From assembly GCA_029891345.1 (NCBI GenBank), contig CM056994.1, forward strand, positions 62,729,251 to 62,793,250: a stretch of DNA of 64,000 nt. Reading direction: 5' to 3'. Below the pieces are notes generated by a model. That model did no database searches and was not told the DNA's origin. It worked only from the letters and a program-made list of their open reading frames with translations. The translations under genes were made by a program, and so were the position numbers. Position 1 is the stretch's first letter; each line of letters opens with the position of its first letter. The DNA comes from Dryococelus australis (Eukaryota; Arthropoda; Insecta; Phasmatodea; Phasmatidae). Of this stretch, positions 23,182-33,814 are shown piece after piece.

Positions 23182-23643
23182 TACAACAAAAATGCTTATT
23201 AGTAATTGAATGTAAAACCAGACTATTTATTTTATTTTTATTGTCTTTAATTTCTAAATATTTACAGTGGCTTTTGAGTGCAGTCTGCACTTACTGTATT
23301 ATTTCTACAAAGAAATTTTCTTTTCATATTAAAATATTTTACATTTTCTACATAATAGGCTTGTAGACTACCTAGCAATAAGTGAGACATTTCAACATTA
23401 AGTTTAATAAATCAAAAGTCAAACTGAATGTAGCAACGGGTATTAAAATGGAACTGGTGTGCATGTAACACCCATTACATAAATATTGTAACACATCCAT
23501 TACACACTTTTAATAATTTAAATATGAAGTTTATAATGATTATATCCTAACTATTGTTGAAAATAAACTTAATCTCACTTCTAGAGAAGGTCGTAGCAAA
23601 AGAAAATCCAGGTAGCCAATAAAACCAACTTTTCTACTTTTTA

Positions 23644-23659
23644 TGTAACGGGTGTTACA
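23644..23659. repeat. Subterminal palindrome TGTAACGGGTGTTACA
   Basis: Identical to the site at 19191-19206. A reverse-oriented variant (TGTAACACCCATTACA) lies at 23464-23479. Confidence 0.65.
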
Positions 23660-24235
23660 CAGAGCAGGCATTAATTATAACAAACTCAACAGAAACATTA
23701 ATATAAACATACCTTTACTCTGTGTATCATTTCACTGAGGAAACTTCATGTCAAATCACAAAGCAAAATGGCCATTTTTTTAATAAATAACAAATCATTC
23801 TGCCAACATTGTAACAAAATAATATTTGAAATACAATAATGATGCATCCCAAACAAACCCGGTAAAATTAATTACATGTTAAAACACGCTATTTTTTATT
23901 ACTGAACCTAACCATTTGCATATTAAACTATTCATAAAATATAAAAACAATACCATTTATGACAGTTTACAAAATTATGATAAGGTTGCAGTTTTCGTCG
24001 AATCCATGAAAAGTGAAATAAGTAAACGGTACAATTTAAGTTGGACCAATTTTTTCAATATTAAAATAATAGAGACAAATTTAAAGATGCGGTGCCAAAC
24101 TCTAACATGCACAGTAAGAACAAAACAATAAGCAAGGCTGATTCAAAATTGGAAGATGTGCTCAACTAATAGTACTCACAGCAACTTGCTGCAAGCATGC
24201 CAATAAACGGATCAGTAATTCAAGTGACAGTTAAC
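23660..24235. other. No gene recognised, AT-rich
   Basis: Only short AT-rich open frames without motif. Confidence 0.5.
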
Positions 24236-24920
24236 AAATTGTTGCTCCAGATGAATATCGTGTGCATAATTCATTTTTTAGCACTGTGAATGCAAAACAA
24301 CGCGGATAAATCGCAACTGGTACTATCAATAATATTGCTTTATGCTTATACATTCCGCAAGAGTTTTTTGTGTTCTATGGACTACTTTTATTCTTCTTCT
24401 AACATCTCTACTACATTTGTAGTTTGGCAGCTATGAAAGAGCATCTCGTATTCTTAATCATCTTACGCATTAAATGCACTCGTAGGTTGGCGACAGTGAG
24501 AACAAATCACTGTATTCAACAATACACTGTCCTTTTATTGTAAATTGAATTTGGAATAAGGTAACAGTGGCTGTATTTTGATGGACGTGATTATTATCAA
24601 AAACTATCAGCTGCAGGTTTCATTAAAATCTTAAATGTTTGAAAGAAAATACTCTGTAAGTCATGATTAGCACAAATTGTTACAAATAAATCAGTTTTGG
24701 TAATTTTAACTGAGGAATTGAGCATAGCTCAACAGATGAAGGAACACCTCAGAAAAATATTCATATAAAACAATTAAATTTAGCCGAATTCCAAGAAATG
24801 AAATTTTTAGTTTAATGTGAATAGTTATGACACTAATAAGTTGTTTTTATTGATATCTTTATAGGCTGTTGGTATTATGAAGTTATGTACAATGTTTCTC
24901 AGCTCCAAAATCCAAGAACG
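24236..24920 (+). repeat. Repeat family C, copy 1
   Basis: It aligns with 53110-53770 in the same orientation. Shared blocks include TGAATGCAAAAC, AAGAG-TTTTTGTGTT, TTGCACTCGTA-GTTGG and a TCTAAAATCCAA-like end. Spacing is preserved over about 650 bp. Non-coding, class unknown. Confidence 0.65.
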
Positions 24921-25371
24921 CATGCATTTTTTCCCGCATGCTTCGATTTTTTCTAATTATGTATCGAGAACCCACTGTATATGTAACAGTAAAATGGCAA
25001 GCCACACAAAGATAAAGAGTATTTTATGTGAAACAACTGATGTAATATGTCTATTTGCAGTGGTCATAAATAATGGGGTAGTTCAGACAAGAAATGTCAC
25101 TTACTCTGCAAAAACTGTTGGATAAAATACAATATCTCTGCAACTACCACATAACCCTCCTGTAGTTTTAATTATTTTTCTAGGAAGTATTGTACAGCTC
25201 CGCTACAGTATTAGTCTAGTCAATGAAGGGGTTGTAGACAGAAATGTCGGGATGGCAAGAATTGACTTCAGGACTTTGTCTGGACTAGTTAGGAGGTAAA
25301 CATACTAAATGTCCTGGAACCTAGGATTAGAGCAAGATGAGAAGGGGAGGGAGAGAGGAAGATGATCCAGT
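24921..25371. other. No gene recognised
   Basis: AT-rich, then a purine-rich stretch (GGGGAGGGAGAGAGG) at 25340-25360. Confidence 0.5.
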
Positions 25372-25611
25372 TTTTTTTTTTGTTTTTCACTTATATCTCG
25401 AAAACTGTCAGCCAAAGCATCATAAGCACTATATACAAAATTGAAAAACATTAAATGTCAAACAAGAATATTCTTTTTTTTTTCGTATCTGTTTTAGTTT
25501 AGGAGACACACACTTGTGAAAATCACAAATTCAAAAAAAAATGTTTTTCCAAGTTTTATCATTAACTTTTCCTTTTATCTTCTTTGCCATTCAATTGAGA
25601 AGAACAGTTCT

Positions 25612-25806
25612 CAGAAAACAAGTTGTAGAGACTTAATAAAAGAGACCTATAAAATGAGTACATTATACACTATTTTAACTTCAAGAGACCAAAAGTTAGA
25701 GCAATTTGAAAATGTTGTGTTAATTCCGAGATATATGACACAAAACCGTGTATAGCAATTTCTCATTTCTTATAATGGTTATTCCATTGAAAAAATTCTA
25801 TATATG
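25612..25806 (+). repeat. Left long inverted repeat arm
   Basis: Reverse complement of this arm matches 28483-28680, including GGTTTTGTGTC and CAAATTGCTCTAACTTTTGG. Confidence 0.7.
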
Positions 25807-26099
25807 GTGTACGTACACCATAATACCTGGGGAAAAGGAATTTATATAATAAAATTAACCATTCAATGAAGTTGAATGTAATAAAAAATGAATACAATAA
25901 AATGTAATACAAAATTGAATACAAAAAAATTTATGCAAGTGCATATAAAGTGAATTGTAATTATTAAATGTAATAATAATAAATTTAATAGGAAAATTAT
26001 TAATAATAATGCATATTGATTAGTAATAACAATGACGAAATTAAAGCAATTTGCTTCTTTTAGGATGGGAGGGTCCAGGTTGAGGCTCGTGCCTTCATC

Positions 26100-28370
26100 C
26101 TCTTATGTTTTCTTCCATATTTTTGTCCAGTTCAACGAGTGTGGAAGGGAACTCAAGCTCTTCATCATCGTCATCTCATTTTCTAGTTTGCAGTTCAGAC
26201 AATTCCCGTAACAGTTGTGACGAATGGAGGAGTATTTCAGAGATGCTTTCCTGCACCCACATTTGTCATTGCTGCAGTCTTTGATGCACTGGCCAAAAAT
26301 CAATTTTAAAATTTCCTCTGGTCTTCTGTATGCACAGCTGCCCTCTCGATCGTTGGAAGTGATGAGATGTCAGGTTCTGTTTGCTACTGACTTCACAAAC
26401 ACTTGGTAGCAGTAGAGGTTCAGGGATGTCTCCTTAGCGGTCACACCATACCATCTCAAGAGAAATTTCTTCCCCTCTTCCTCAACCTGAGCATGTGTTG
26501 AGGTGGATTTTGAAAAATCTTAAGTGGCTTTATGAATGTAATGGTTATTTTGATACAGTTAAATAAAACCAACTTTGCTCTTCCTGAATGCTTCTGAGAT
26601 TATAACACAGCCTGTGAATGTGTGTAGGAACATAATGGGTTTTAGCCCCAGTTGTTCCATCTCTTTTGTGGAATATACATTTGTCTTTATTTTTTCCCCG
26701 GCCAGGGTTTACTAATAAGATGTCTCAGTCGGGTGGAGTCTTTGCCATTAGGAGAACTGCCAGATCAACATCTCCTCCAATGACAGCAACTGTGGTTTGT
26801 CCAATGGTTTGGATTTGTCGATGGCTGTCGTAACAATCAACAAGTCAGCATCACCTGGAGCTTGTCGACTCTCAATCCCATTCTCGTTAAGTTGTGATTT
26901 GAGTAGGATAATAAGCCTGCTTTTATTGTGCTCATTGGAGAAAGAGGTCTTGCTTGACAGTGATTTCAGTATTCAGATTTAAGTTTATATCTCATGACTT
27001 CGTCATCCGACACCATTGTTCCCGTTCAGCTGTATTTGTGCTGTTCGATGAGTTGGGGTATCCATCAAATACAACACAGCAGCTCCTCCCAGGATAGTAG
27101 CTCTTGATGTAGCCCTCGCAAATGGTGGACACTGTGCATCCTCTTGGCCAGATCACTTTATGCATAAGAAATCCCCCATAAACTACAATGTCAAAGTTTG
27201 ATGGGTTCCAAACATTTTTGGTAATATGAAAAAGGGTGTACATGCCTGATTTCTTTATCTTTCTCATTCTACTTTCATTGAATAAGGCTAATGGGAATGG
27301 TGCCAACTCGTATTCCAAATACATCCTCAAGTCATTGTCCACTTTTTAACTGATGGAGATTCTTTGAAAAAGGAAAGGGTCTATCGCAACAGTGTCGTTT
27401 TGGATATTGATTGATGAGGTGACAGATGACAGAGGTAGAACCCGATCTTTTCATGACGGCGTAATACCCGAAAATGGGATACCGTCTATTTCCCCATTGC
27501 CTACTTTCCAATTATGGCAGCTTCACAGAAGTTGATGATCGTACAGTCTCCCACAACTCCTGTAGCTATCAACATAATTCCACTCATTATAGGAAAGAGG
27601 GGATGATTGTCAAACCACGCTGCTAATTTGACCAATGGCGGCAATATTTCTAGTAATGTAAGACATACTAAAATTGACATGTTGCTCAGATGAGGAAAAG
27701 AGAACGCCACAGAACTCTTCCAGAGATGCACAAATGTCATGGGTCGCACTCACCTCCACAATCCACTTCTTATCACACTATCTGAGATTCCTCATCCACA
27801 TGTTACGCCAGTATTGGTTTTGAAGGATCGCATTAGCTTGGTTTTCAATGGTCATGTCTGACCACACTCCCAACCAATAGCAATCCAATCCTCCCATTGT
27901 GAAGTAATCACATTTCGTAAATTTGTGATATTCGCCTGCAGTCATTTTGGATGAAAGATCCATCATGTCCTGCACATACAGCTGACTAGATTTTGCATGT
28001 GGGAAGTGGCCTGATCCATGAAAATAGGGTATCATTCTCTTTACACAATCAATATGGGGAGACCAATCACCTGGCCATTCAGCATTGATAAGCTCTTCCA
28101 TCAAATTTACAATCTTGAAGTACTGATTCCACAACTTTGCTATTGGTCCATTTTCATCGCGCTTTTCCACTTCTCCAAACTTGCTGGCCAACATTATCAG
28201 ATATGGATTTTCTTTCAGTGAGTCTAGTATTGGAGACTGGTGGTGGTGGTGGTGGGGGGGGGGGGGGGGGATCCCTACCCGCCATTTTTTTTGTTCCTCT
28301 GGCGGGTGACTAACAGGTCTCCTTTCGTGTGCCTCCAAAGCCAGGACCGACCAAGATAAGCTCATGACAA
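26100..28370 (-). pseudogene. FEN/XPG-like nuclease with CXC cysteine cluster, decayed
   Basis: Read on the minus strand, an N-terminal block has KLWNQYFKIVNLMEELINAE and YFHGSGHFPHAKSSQLYVQD (28.1-28.0 kb). A central block has YELAPFPLALFNESRMRK near 27300. Three blocks then resemble the FEN/XPG nuclease superfamily in order. CCVVFDGYPNSSNST with TAERE near 27030-27080 is like the XPG N-region. RQAPGDADLLIVTTAI (about 26820-26860) is like the GEAEAQ block. AVIGGDVDLAVLL (about 26740-26780) is like the ED-D block. LHTFTGC near 26610 could be the start of the helix-3-turn-helix. A cysteine cluster FGQCIKDCSNDKCGCRKASL (about 26240-26300) fits a tesmin/TSO1-type CXC domain. Frameshifts and stops separate the blocks. 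A (GGT)n/G-tract at 28240-28270 disrupts the N-terminal part. I recall similar multicopy proteins in invertebrates; the nuclease reading is my inference. Confidence 0.6.
28241..28270 (+). repeat. (GGT)n followed by a poly-G run
   Basis: Several GGT units run directly into an uninterrupted G run of about 17. Confidence 0.9.
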
Positions 28371-28482
28371 AAACATACCTAAAAAGATAATTATATCCTT
28401 TAGAATTTGTTGGTGAAACCCCCCCTCCCGTGGTCACGTACCAATGTAAAAACACATGTCTTATGTACATAACTAAATACAC

Positions 28483-28680
28483 GATATAGAGTATTTTTGC
28501 AATGGAATAACTCATACATAAAAATAAATTGCAATACATGGTTTTGTGTCGTATCTTGGAATTTGTACAAAATTTTCAAATTGCTCTAACTTTTGGTTAG
28601 TTCAAGATAAAATAATGTATAATATATGTTAAAGTTCTGTTTATTTTATTGGTGAGACGTAGAACTTTAGTTTGTCACAT
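28483..28680 (+). repeat. Right long inverted repeat arm
   Basis: Inverted partner of 25612-25806. Open-frame sequence running into this arm is probably not true coding sequence. Confidence 0.7.
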
Positions 28681-28948
28681 TTATCATCTTTCGCAAGACG
28701 AGGTTGTCGCGCACCTCTTCTTACGAGAAAGTAGCAATTATAACTGCTAATTGTTTTGATGATGCACTACAAAATTTTACTCATATGGAGATAACATTCA
28801 AATTACTATAATTCAAAAGTTGTAATGTCACCGAAAGAACAAAATGTGATAAATATGACGCTTTTATTTGTACCAATGCGGGAATTACACAAACAATTTC
28901 ATTTAAGTTGAAAATCGTTAGGATTTTTTATGAACTACACTATAATCA

Positions 28949-29085
28949 GTGAAATCAGTATGGATTCCAGTCAGTAATGTAGACACTGAAAAGAGTTTTT
29001 TAGTCTCTGGGAATATAATGACTGACAAAAGATCAAACCAAAAGCCAAGTAACGTGGTAGTAATTAAGTGTATGCTACTTTATTT
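28949..29085 (+). pseudogene. hAT dimerisation-domain fragment
   Basis: The start of this open frame reads VWIPVSNVDTEKSFLVSGNI then MTDKRSNQKPSNV and MLLYF. The pattern P-V-S-x-V-D-x-E-x-S-F followed by L/M-x-D-K-R-x-N is the C-terminal dimerisation domain of hAT transposases. No catalytic part is next to it on the left, where the long-inverted-repeat element ends. It is therefore an isolated 3' end of an older hAT gene. The reading frame runs on to 29173 into unrelated sequence of the pogo-like element. Confidence 0.65.
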
Positions 29086-29093
29086 TTGTGTAG

Positions 29094-30290
29094 CCAAAGC
29101 ACTGTCCAGGGTTGTGGCCATCTGCAACGTCCGTGTACAAAGTTGGCAGGTTTCTACTCTCAGTTGGGTGTAGTATAACTACTAGTTGGATGAGTTGTGA
29201 TTGTTTGTATTTAAAATATGTGGGAGCGGCACGCATCAAGGTGGTAGAATTTGTGCGGTCACAATGACAAAATGGGATGCTGATATTGTGTGATGTGATT
29301 TAGCTGAAAGCAAGAAAGATTAAAAACCTGCAGAATATTCCTCGGCAAGATTTTAAGGCAAGGAGAGGTTGGTGTACTCGCATGATGTGGAGAAAGAGCC
29401 TTTGTTTACATCCGAGAACTTCACTTTACAACAAATTGCCATCTAACTTTCAAGGAAAAATTGGTGGCATTTCAGCATCACATAAAACTTTGCAGAGCAA
29501 ATGATTAGATAAATCTGAAATGCTAATGAAACCCCAGTCTTATTCGGCATGCCACACCACTACATCGAGGATAATACAGGTGCCAGGCGAGTCAATATGA
29601 AAAATTAAGAGTTACTGTGATGCTTTCAGTATCAACAGATGGCAGGAAGATACTGCCATATTTAATTATTAATAGAAAAACTATACCAAAAGAAATCTGC
29701 CTACAGGGATGTAATCAGGTACTGGCATAAAGGTTGATGACTAGTAAAGTGATGCAAAATTGGTTGAAAATGCTGTGGAACAGGAGACCTGGAGCACTAC
29801 TGCGAAAGAGAGGCATGCTTGTGTTGAATGCCTCGAGCAGGCATATGACTCTTGAAGTGAAGTCAACAATTGCCAACATTAATACTGACCTTGTGGTAAA
29901 ACCAGAAGGAATGACTTCCATACTTCAGGTTCTGGATGTTTTAACTATTTTACACTTTTTAACGGTTTTATTCTGAATGGCTTTTGGGTGGTAACCATTC
30001 CTTAACACCCACAGTAAAAATTAAAAAAACACATGTGTAGCCCTATGTGCCACTGGATTAAGTTGGCATGGGATAAGTGTCACCAGACATCATTGTAAAT
30101 GGTTTTAAAAAGAGCTGCATATAAAATGCCTCAAATGGAAGTGAGAATGACGTTTTATGGGAAGATGAACGAGTAAATTTATGCAAAAATGACAGTAAAC
30201 ATGACAAATCAGACAGTGAAGGAACAGAAAGTGGGACCAATAATGAAGAAACAGGAGACATTGACCGAATCATTTTGACATTGTTTTCTG
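29094..30290 (+). pseudogene. pogo-like (Tigger-related) transposase remnant
   Basis: The plus strand in several frames carries QDFKARRGWCTRMMWRKSL near 29335-29395, the second DNA-binding helix region of pogo/CENP-B-like transposases. NANETPVLFGMPHH follows near 29517-29560; active enzymes have N-x-DETP, so the first catalytic Asp reads Asn. The best open part (29734-29946) has MLVLNASSRHMT, where LVLD is usual, so the second Asp is also lost. NTDLVVKPEGMTSILQVLDV retains the third Asp. WIKLAWDKC near 30050 and an acidic tail DSKHDKSDSEGTESGTNNEE near 30188-30250 close the protein. The 5' end is duplicated at 31755-31885. Confidence 0.8.
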
Positions 30291-30715
30291 TTCTGAAGAT
30301 TGTACCTATGGAGAGGGACTGGAAATAGTAGCATGTAATGATAACGGTCCTGTGTGGCGCATGCTTTGTTCAACCACTCCAAAAATTCACTGTTTCTGAG
30401 TTTAACGTGCATGTCATGTTTTCCCAATGCCGGGCAGCTGCTGGTACGAAGTGAACCAGACCTGTAACGACAGCAGTGGCGGGAGGCTGTCGGCTGCAGC
30501 CCGCCAGTGATGTAGAAACCGACCGACAGCTGCCGCGCTGCAGAGGATCTAGGCTCTCGCCCAGCTACGTGCACACTGCAATGTTTTTGCTGCTAGCCCC
30601 AGCACACAAGTGATTTAATTTTGAAAATGTATCTTCAAATATATCATCAATAAATAAAGTGCTGTATTTTTTAAAAATGTATCCCCCATTGTTAACGAGG
30701 GATCACTAAGCAAAT
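30291..30715. other. No gene recognised
   Basis: The minus-strand open frame here shows no motif. AATAAA occurs near 30650. Confidence 0.45.
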
Positions 30716-31600
30716 ACTTCCACCAGCACCTAGATGCTCCGGTACAGTAACAACTCAAGCATACTGTTTCTCCTTGGTTGGAAGAGTTACTAATGGTTGG
30801 GGCTCCTCTGTTTATCCCACCAGCATCTAGGTGCTCCGGTGGAATAGACCAGGCGGCCGTCGAATGTGAGTGTTTTAGGACTGGTGGACTCCAGAGGGGG
30901 AACCCCAGTCATAGCTAGTTCGCATTGAATGTACCCGGTCTCAGTCGGCAGTGCACAATTCGTATCCTTCCAAGCTAGCATATTTAAGATTACTCTATAA
31001 ATAAGACTCATGACCAGAAGAAAAAAGACGTGTATTAGTCATAATAAACACACGTGACTCGTGCTAACTCCTACCAAGTAGACAGGTTGCTGGAAGTAAC
31101 CTATGCAATCCAGGTGTATGTTACCTGGTCCTAGGCTACTCTGGAAATGAACTGACTGACTGTTAATAAATAATACTATACGAAGCTAACTAGTTAAGGG
31201 GATGTCTATACGAAACGGAGAAGTTGAAGTCCACTGCTCTAGTAGCAGAGTGTGTTGAATGTTCAATGCTACTGAAGAAGCAGCTTCTAGTAACTGGTAG
31301 GTATTGGCATCACTGCAGCCTCTAGTCGCTGTTGCTGCAGAAGCTTCTGGTGACTGCAGTGGTAGCAGCTGCTGGTGGCTGTTGAATAGTTGACGCCACT
31401 TGGGGCAACCTCTGGTAGGCTGAAGAAAAGATTATAGTAGTTGAAGGCCCCAGCACAAGAAGTGGTGGAGCGAGCTCACGAAGAACTAAAAGAAATAACT
31501 TGCGAGCCAGGCCTTGCATGCACTTATATAGTCAGAACTGCAGGGTGCAGCAGCAGGACGCGGGGGGAGGGGTGTGACGTCCCTCTGCTGTGAGGCCGGC
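30716..31600. repeat. LTR-like repeat family D, copy 1
   Basis: It shares scattered blocks with 57.2-57.85 kb (CTAACTCCTA, then CCAGGTG, then AAG/GAG-TGGTGGAGCGA). A TATATAAGTGCATGC core is present on the minus strand at about 31518-31535. Two direct copies of a motif containing AGCAYCTAGRTGCT start at 30721 and 30818. Which strand is the sense strand is unclear. Confidence 0.4.
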
Positions 31601-31754
31601 ATGGGAGGTAAGAACCCTCTCATCAGCACTAGGCTTTGTGAATGTTCTGCTTTGCTTGTGGCCGCACCCCGAGGTGGCTGTCAGCTTGTTGGCACTCAGT
31701 GCGGAGGAGGCGGCATGCTCGTTAGGTTATGCAACCTAGATATCCACGTATTTA

Positions 31755-31885
31755 GGCACCCTCCAGGATTGTGGCGGCCAGCAACGTACGTGTACAGGTT
31801 TGCGGGTTGAGTAGGAATACGTGACATGATTTAGCGATGAGTCGTAATTTTTTAAGTAGGACAAAAAAGCGGGCGCGCGTCATTT
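31755..31885 (+). repeat. Second copy of the pogo-like element's 5' end
   Basis: The sequence CTCCAGGATTGTGGC.GCC and GCAACGTACGTGTAC aligns with GTCCAGGGTTGTGGCCATC and GCAACGTCCGTGTAC at 29103-29140. Both copies continue to a GATGAGT and CGTAATT-like stretch. Same orientation. Confidence 0.6.
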
Positions 31886-32560
31886 TGTAAGCTAGTTATA
31901 TTTTTCTGTCATTGATTAGCCAGGGCTTTCCATTTTCATTTATCCCATAGTAAATTTATGTGAACTTTAATTTTTGTCCGGTTATCATTATTTCTAGATT
32001 AATCCCTGTGTCGTTACCATTTTTAATTTTCAGTGTGTCAGTACAGCTTGTGTTAGGTTCAGTAATTAAATTCGACTGGAAACTAGCAGTGCGGTACGCT
32101 GAACTCTACAGGAAATGTGATCTTGCAGAATGTATTAGTCTGCAGAGGACATACCGAAGCTCCTGGGTTTCCAGCGTTCCCACGCCCACCTCCAGTGATT
32201 TCCCAATACCGGACTGTACGTCAGGATCACGGGACTAGATAGATGAACACTAAGAAGGGTGACATACAGTACCGTAAAAGACGTAGGGAACGCAGTGCTC
32301 TAGCAAGGGCTCTCATAGCCAACCCTGTTAAAAAGGGCATAGGTAAAGTCGAACCTCAGACTCCAACAACTGAAGCAGTTCCTCGTACAATATCCCCCTT
32401 TGTTCCCCTTGACCATTGGACGTCCCTATATAAATACATAGGTGCCTGTTGGTTAGAGTATGACCCAGAGGGAGATCAGCTTGATCAGTCTGAATCTTCA
32501 CCCCTAGTAACCAGTGCTGCCCCCATTAACACAATCTCCGATAAAGCTCCTACCACTGCT
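31886..32560. other. No gene recognised; ORF without motif
   Basis: A 138-codon plus-strand open frame (32243-32659) has a basic start but no recognisable domain and runs into tRNA-like repeats, so I do not call it a gene. CCCTATATAAATAC lies at about 32427-32440. Confidence 0.4.
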
Positions 32561-32570
32561 AATATAATAA

Positions 32571-32690
32571 AGTTGGCATCTGGAAACCTCATATGGGTTC
32601 GACACCCACTGGAGACGGATCTATCCAACTTCTGTGTAATCAAATTAGCGTCGGGGTAAACAGTACGGGTTCGACTCCCGCCAAAGCAGT
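32571..32690 (+). repeat. Two tandem tRNA-derived units with B-box-like motifs
   Basis: GGGTTCGACACCC (32595-32607) and GGGTTCGACTCCC (32667-32679) lie 72 bp apart, and the sequences just upstream of each also align. This fits a dimeric tRNA-derived SINE head. No foldable complete tRNA was found. Confidence 0.5.
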
Positions 32691-32838
32691 CCCCAAACTA
32701 GGTGCGCATCTCCCAACACAAATTACATTCCTGCACATCAACCCACTCGTTCCATTCGAGTAGCCTCAATTCCTCCAGCCAGGCAATCCATCTCCACCCC
32801 CACGATCGCTTAAACTGCATCACCACCTCATATACCCC

Positions 32839-33060
32839 AAGAACAACTGGCATTCCGATTATTGGCAATCGTGGTAGTGAGGAAGATAGAACTCCCTGGT
32901 CGCGAAACTATCTCATTCCGCCTCACTCTGGGTTTGACTCCCCTTGGTTCAGGCGGTACCCTGCCACTACGTGGCCTTCCACAAAATCCAAACCACCCAC
33001 AACCCGTTGGGCCTATAACACTAGCCAATCACGCTACAGTAGGCTTACCTAAGATCAGGG
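32839..33060 (+). repeat. tRNA-derived SINE-like repeat, copy 1
   Basis: It begins CTGGCATTCCGATTATTGGC, has TCGTGGTAGTGAGG (A-box-like) and GGGTTTGACTCCC (B-box-like, 32930-32942). It aligns with 51980-52180 in the first 100 bp. Confidence 0.55.
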
Positions 33061-33814
33061 GAGGGCAGTCAGCATCTTAACCACTTACCCACCGAGGTAG
33101 GGTGCACATCAGTATATACCGCTTTTGAGGGTGCCAATGTCATGATCTATTCACCAGTTTTTGGGATCTCTAGCTATGACTCACCAAGAGTTATAAATTA
33201 TGAAAGGAAGTGGCATTTACCATTAGTATTACAAAATATGAACAACTTGATTGCAAATGTAATTGCGGAACCATTTTGTCAATAATTTTGTTTCTCTCCG
33301 TCAAAAGTCAAATGAACAAGTTCAACTGTATCATAGTTGATATCGCTAAATCAGGGTTGCTACACATTTTCAGATATGAAATTCCCCAACTTTTCCAGTT
33401 TTCCAGTCCAGATGAAAAATTTTTCATGCCACTAAAATAACGATTGTACTCATACATAGTGCAGTTACGTAATGTATGTTGGACTGTTGATGCTCGGTAT
33501 CTAACTGTGCTTAATTTCATAAATAATGGTATTGAAATTTGTACTAATTATTAACAAAAACACAACTTTTAATATACTTACTCATAAAAACCCACTTTTC
33601 AGTACACCAGGATGACTTTCACAGTTTTAAAAATGCCAATTGAATAAATTTATGATATGCTGGTAAACAACTTTTTTACATCAGCAAAATGTCCACTGTT
33701 TGTCATGGATGCATATGAACAATAAATAATGAATAAATATTCAAAATGCTGGAAACAAGTGCAAACTCACAGGAACCCATAAAAAAGTAGCAAAAAACTA
33801 TAAAATATCAAATA
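33061..33814. other. AT-rich; possible hAT end
   Basis: CAGGGTTGCTACACATTTTC starts near 33353 and is followed by TTTTCCAGTTTTCCAG, as seen at ends of some hAT elements. A related GAAATTCCC..CTTTTCCCAGTTTTCC block lies at 37375-37405 but in the same orientation, so inverted ends are not proven. Confidence 0.4.

Larger units (their letters stand above)
18836..23659 (-). mobile_element. DNA transposon with TGTAAC..GTTACA palindromes at both sides
   Basis: A broken transposase frame (23181 down to 19563) is flanked on both sides by near-identical 16-bp palindromes: 18836-18851, 19004-19019 and 19191-19206 on one side; 23464-23479, 23487-23504 and 23644-23659 on the other. Terminal repeats and target duplications were not resolved, so these coordinates mark the outermost palindromes. 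The superfamily is unassigned. Confidence 0.65.
25372..28805 (-). mobile_element. Element with long inverted repeats around a FEN-like/CXC open frame
   Basis: Inverted arms at 25612-25806 and 28483-28680 match at roughly three of four positions by eye over about 195 bp. The clearest block is CAAATTGCTCTAACTTTTGG. Weaker inverted similarity continues outward to about 25388 and 28801 (GATATAAGTGAAAA-like versus GGAGATAACATT). The arms enclose one decayed minus-strand protein. The outer ends and target duplication are not resolved. Confidence 0.6.

Noticed and set aside
27778-28539. The full 253-codon minus-strand frame as the coding start of the nuclease/CXC protein
   Set aside because: Its first ~55 codons overlap the inverted repeat arm and the poly-G tract region encodes Pro/His runs, so the true start must lie elsewhere.
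32243-32659. 138-codon plus-strand open frame with a basic N-terminus
   Set aside because: No recognisable domain; its 3' part overlaps the tandem tRNA-derived repeat, so it is likely fortuitous.
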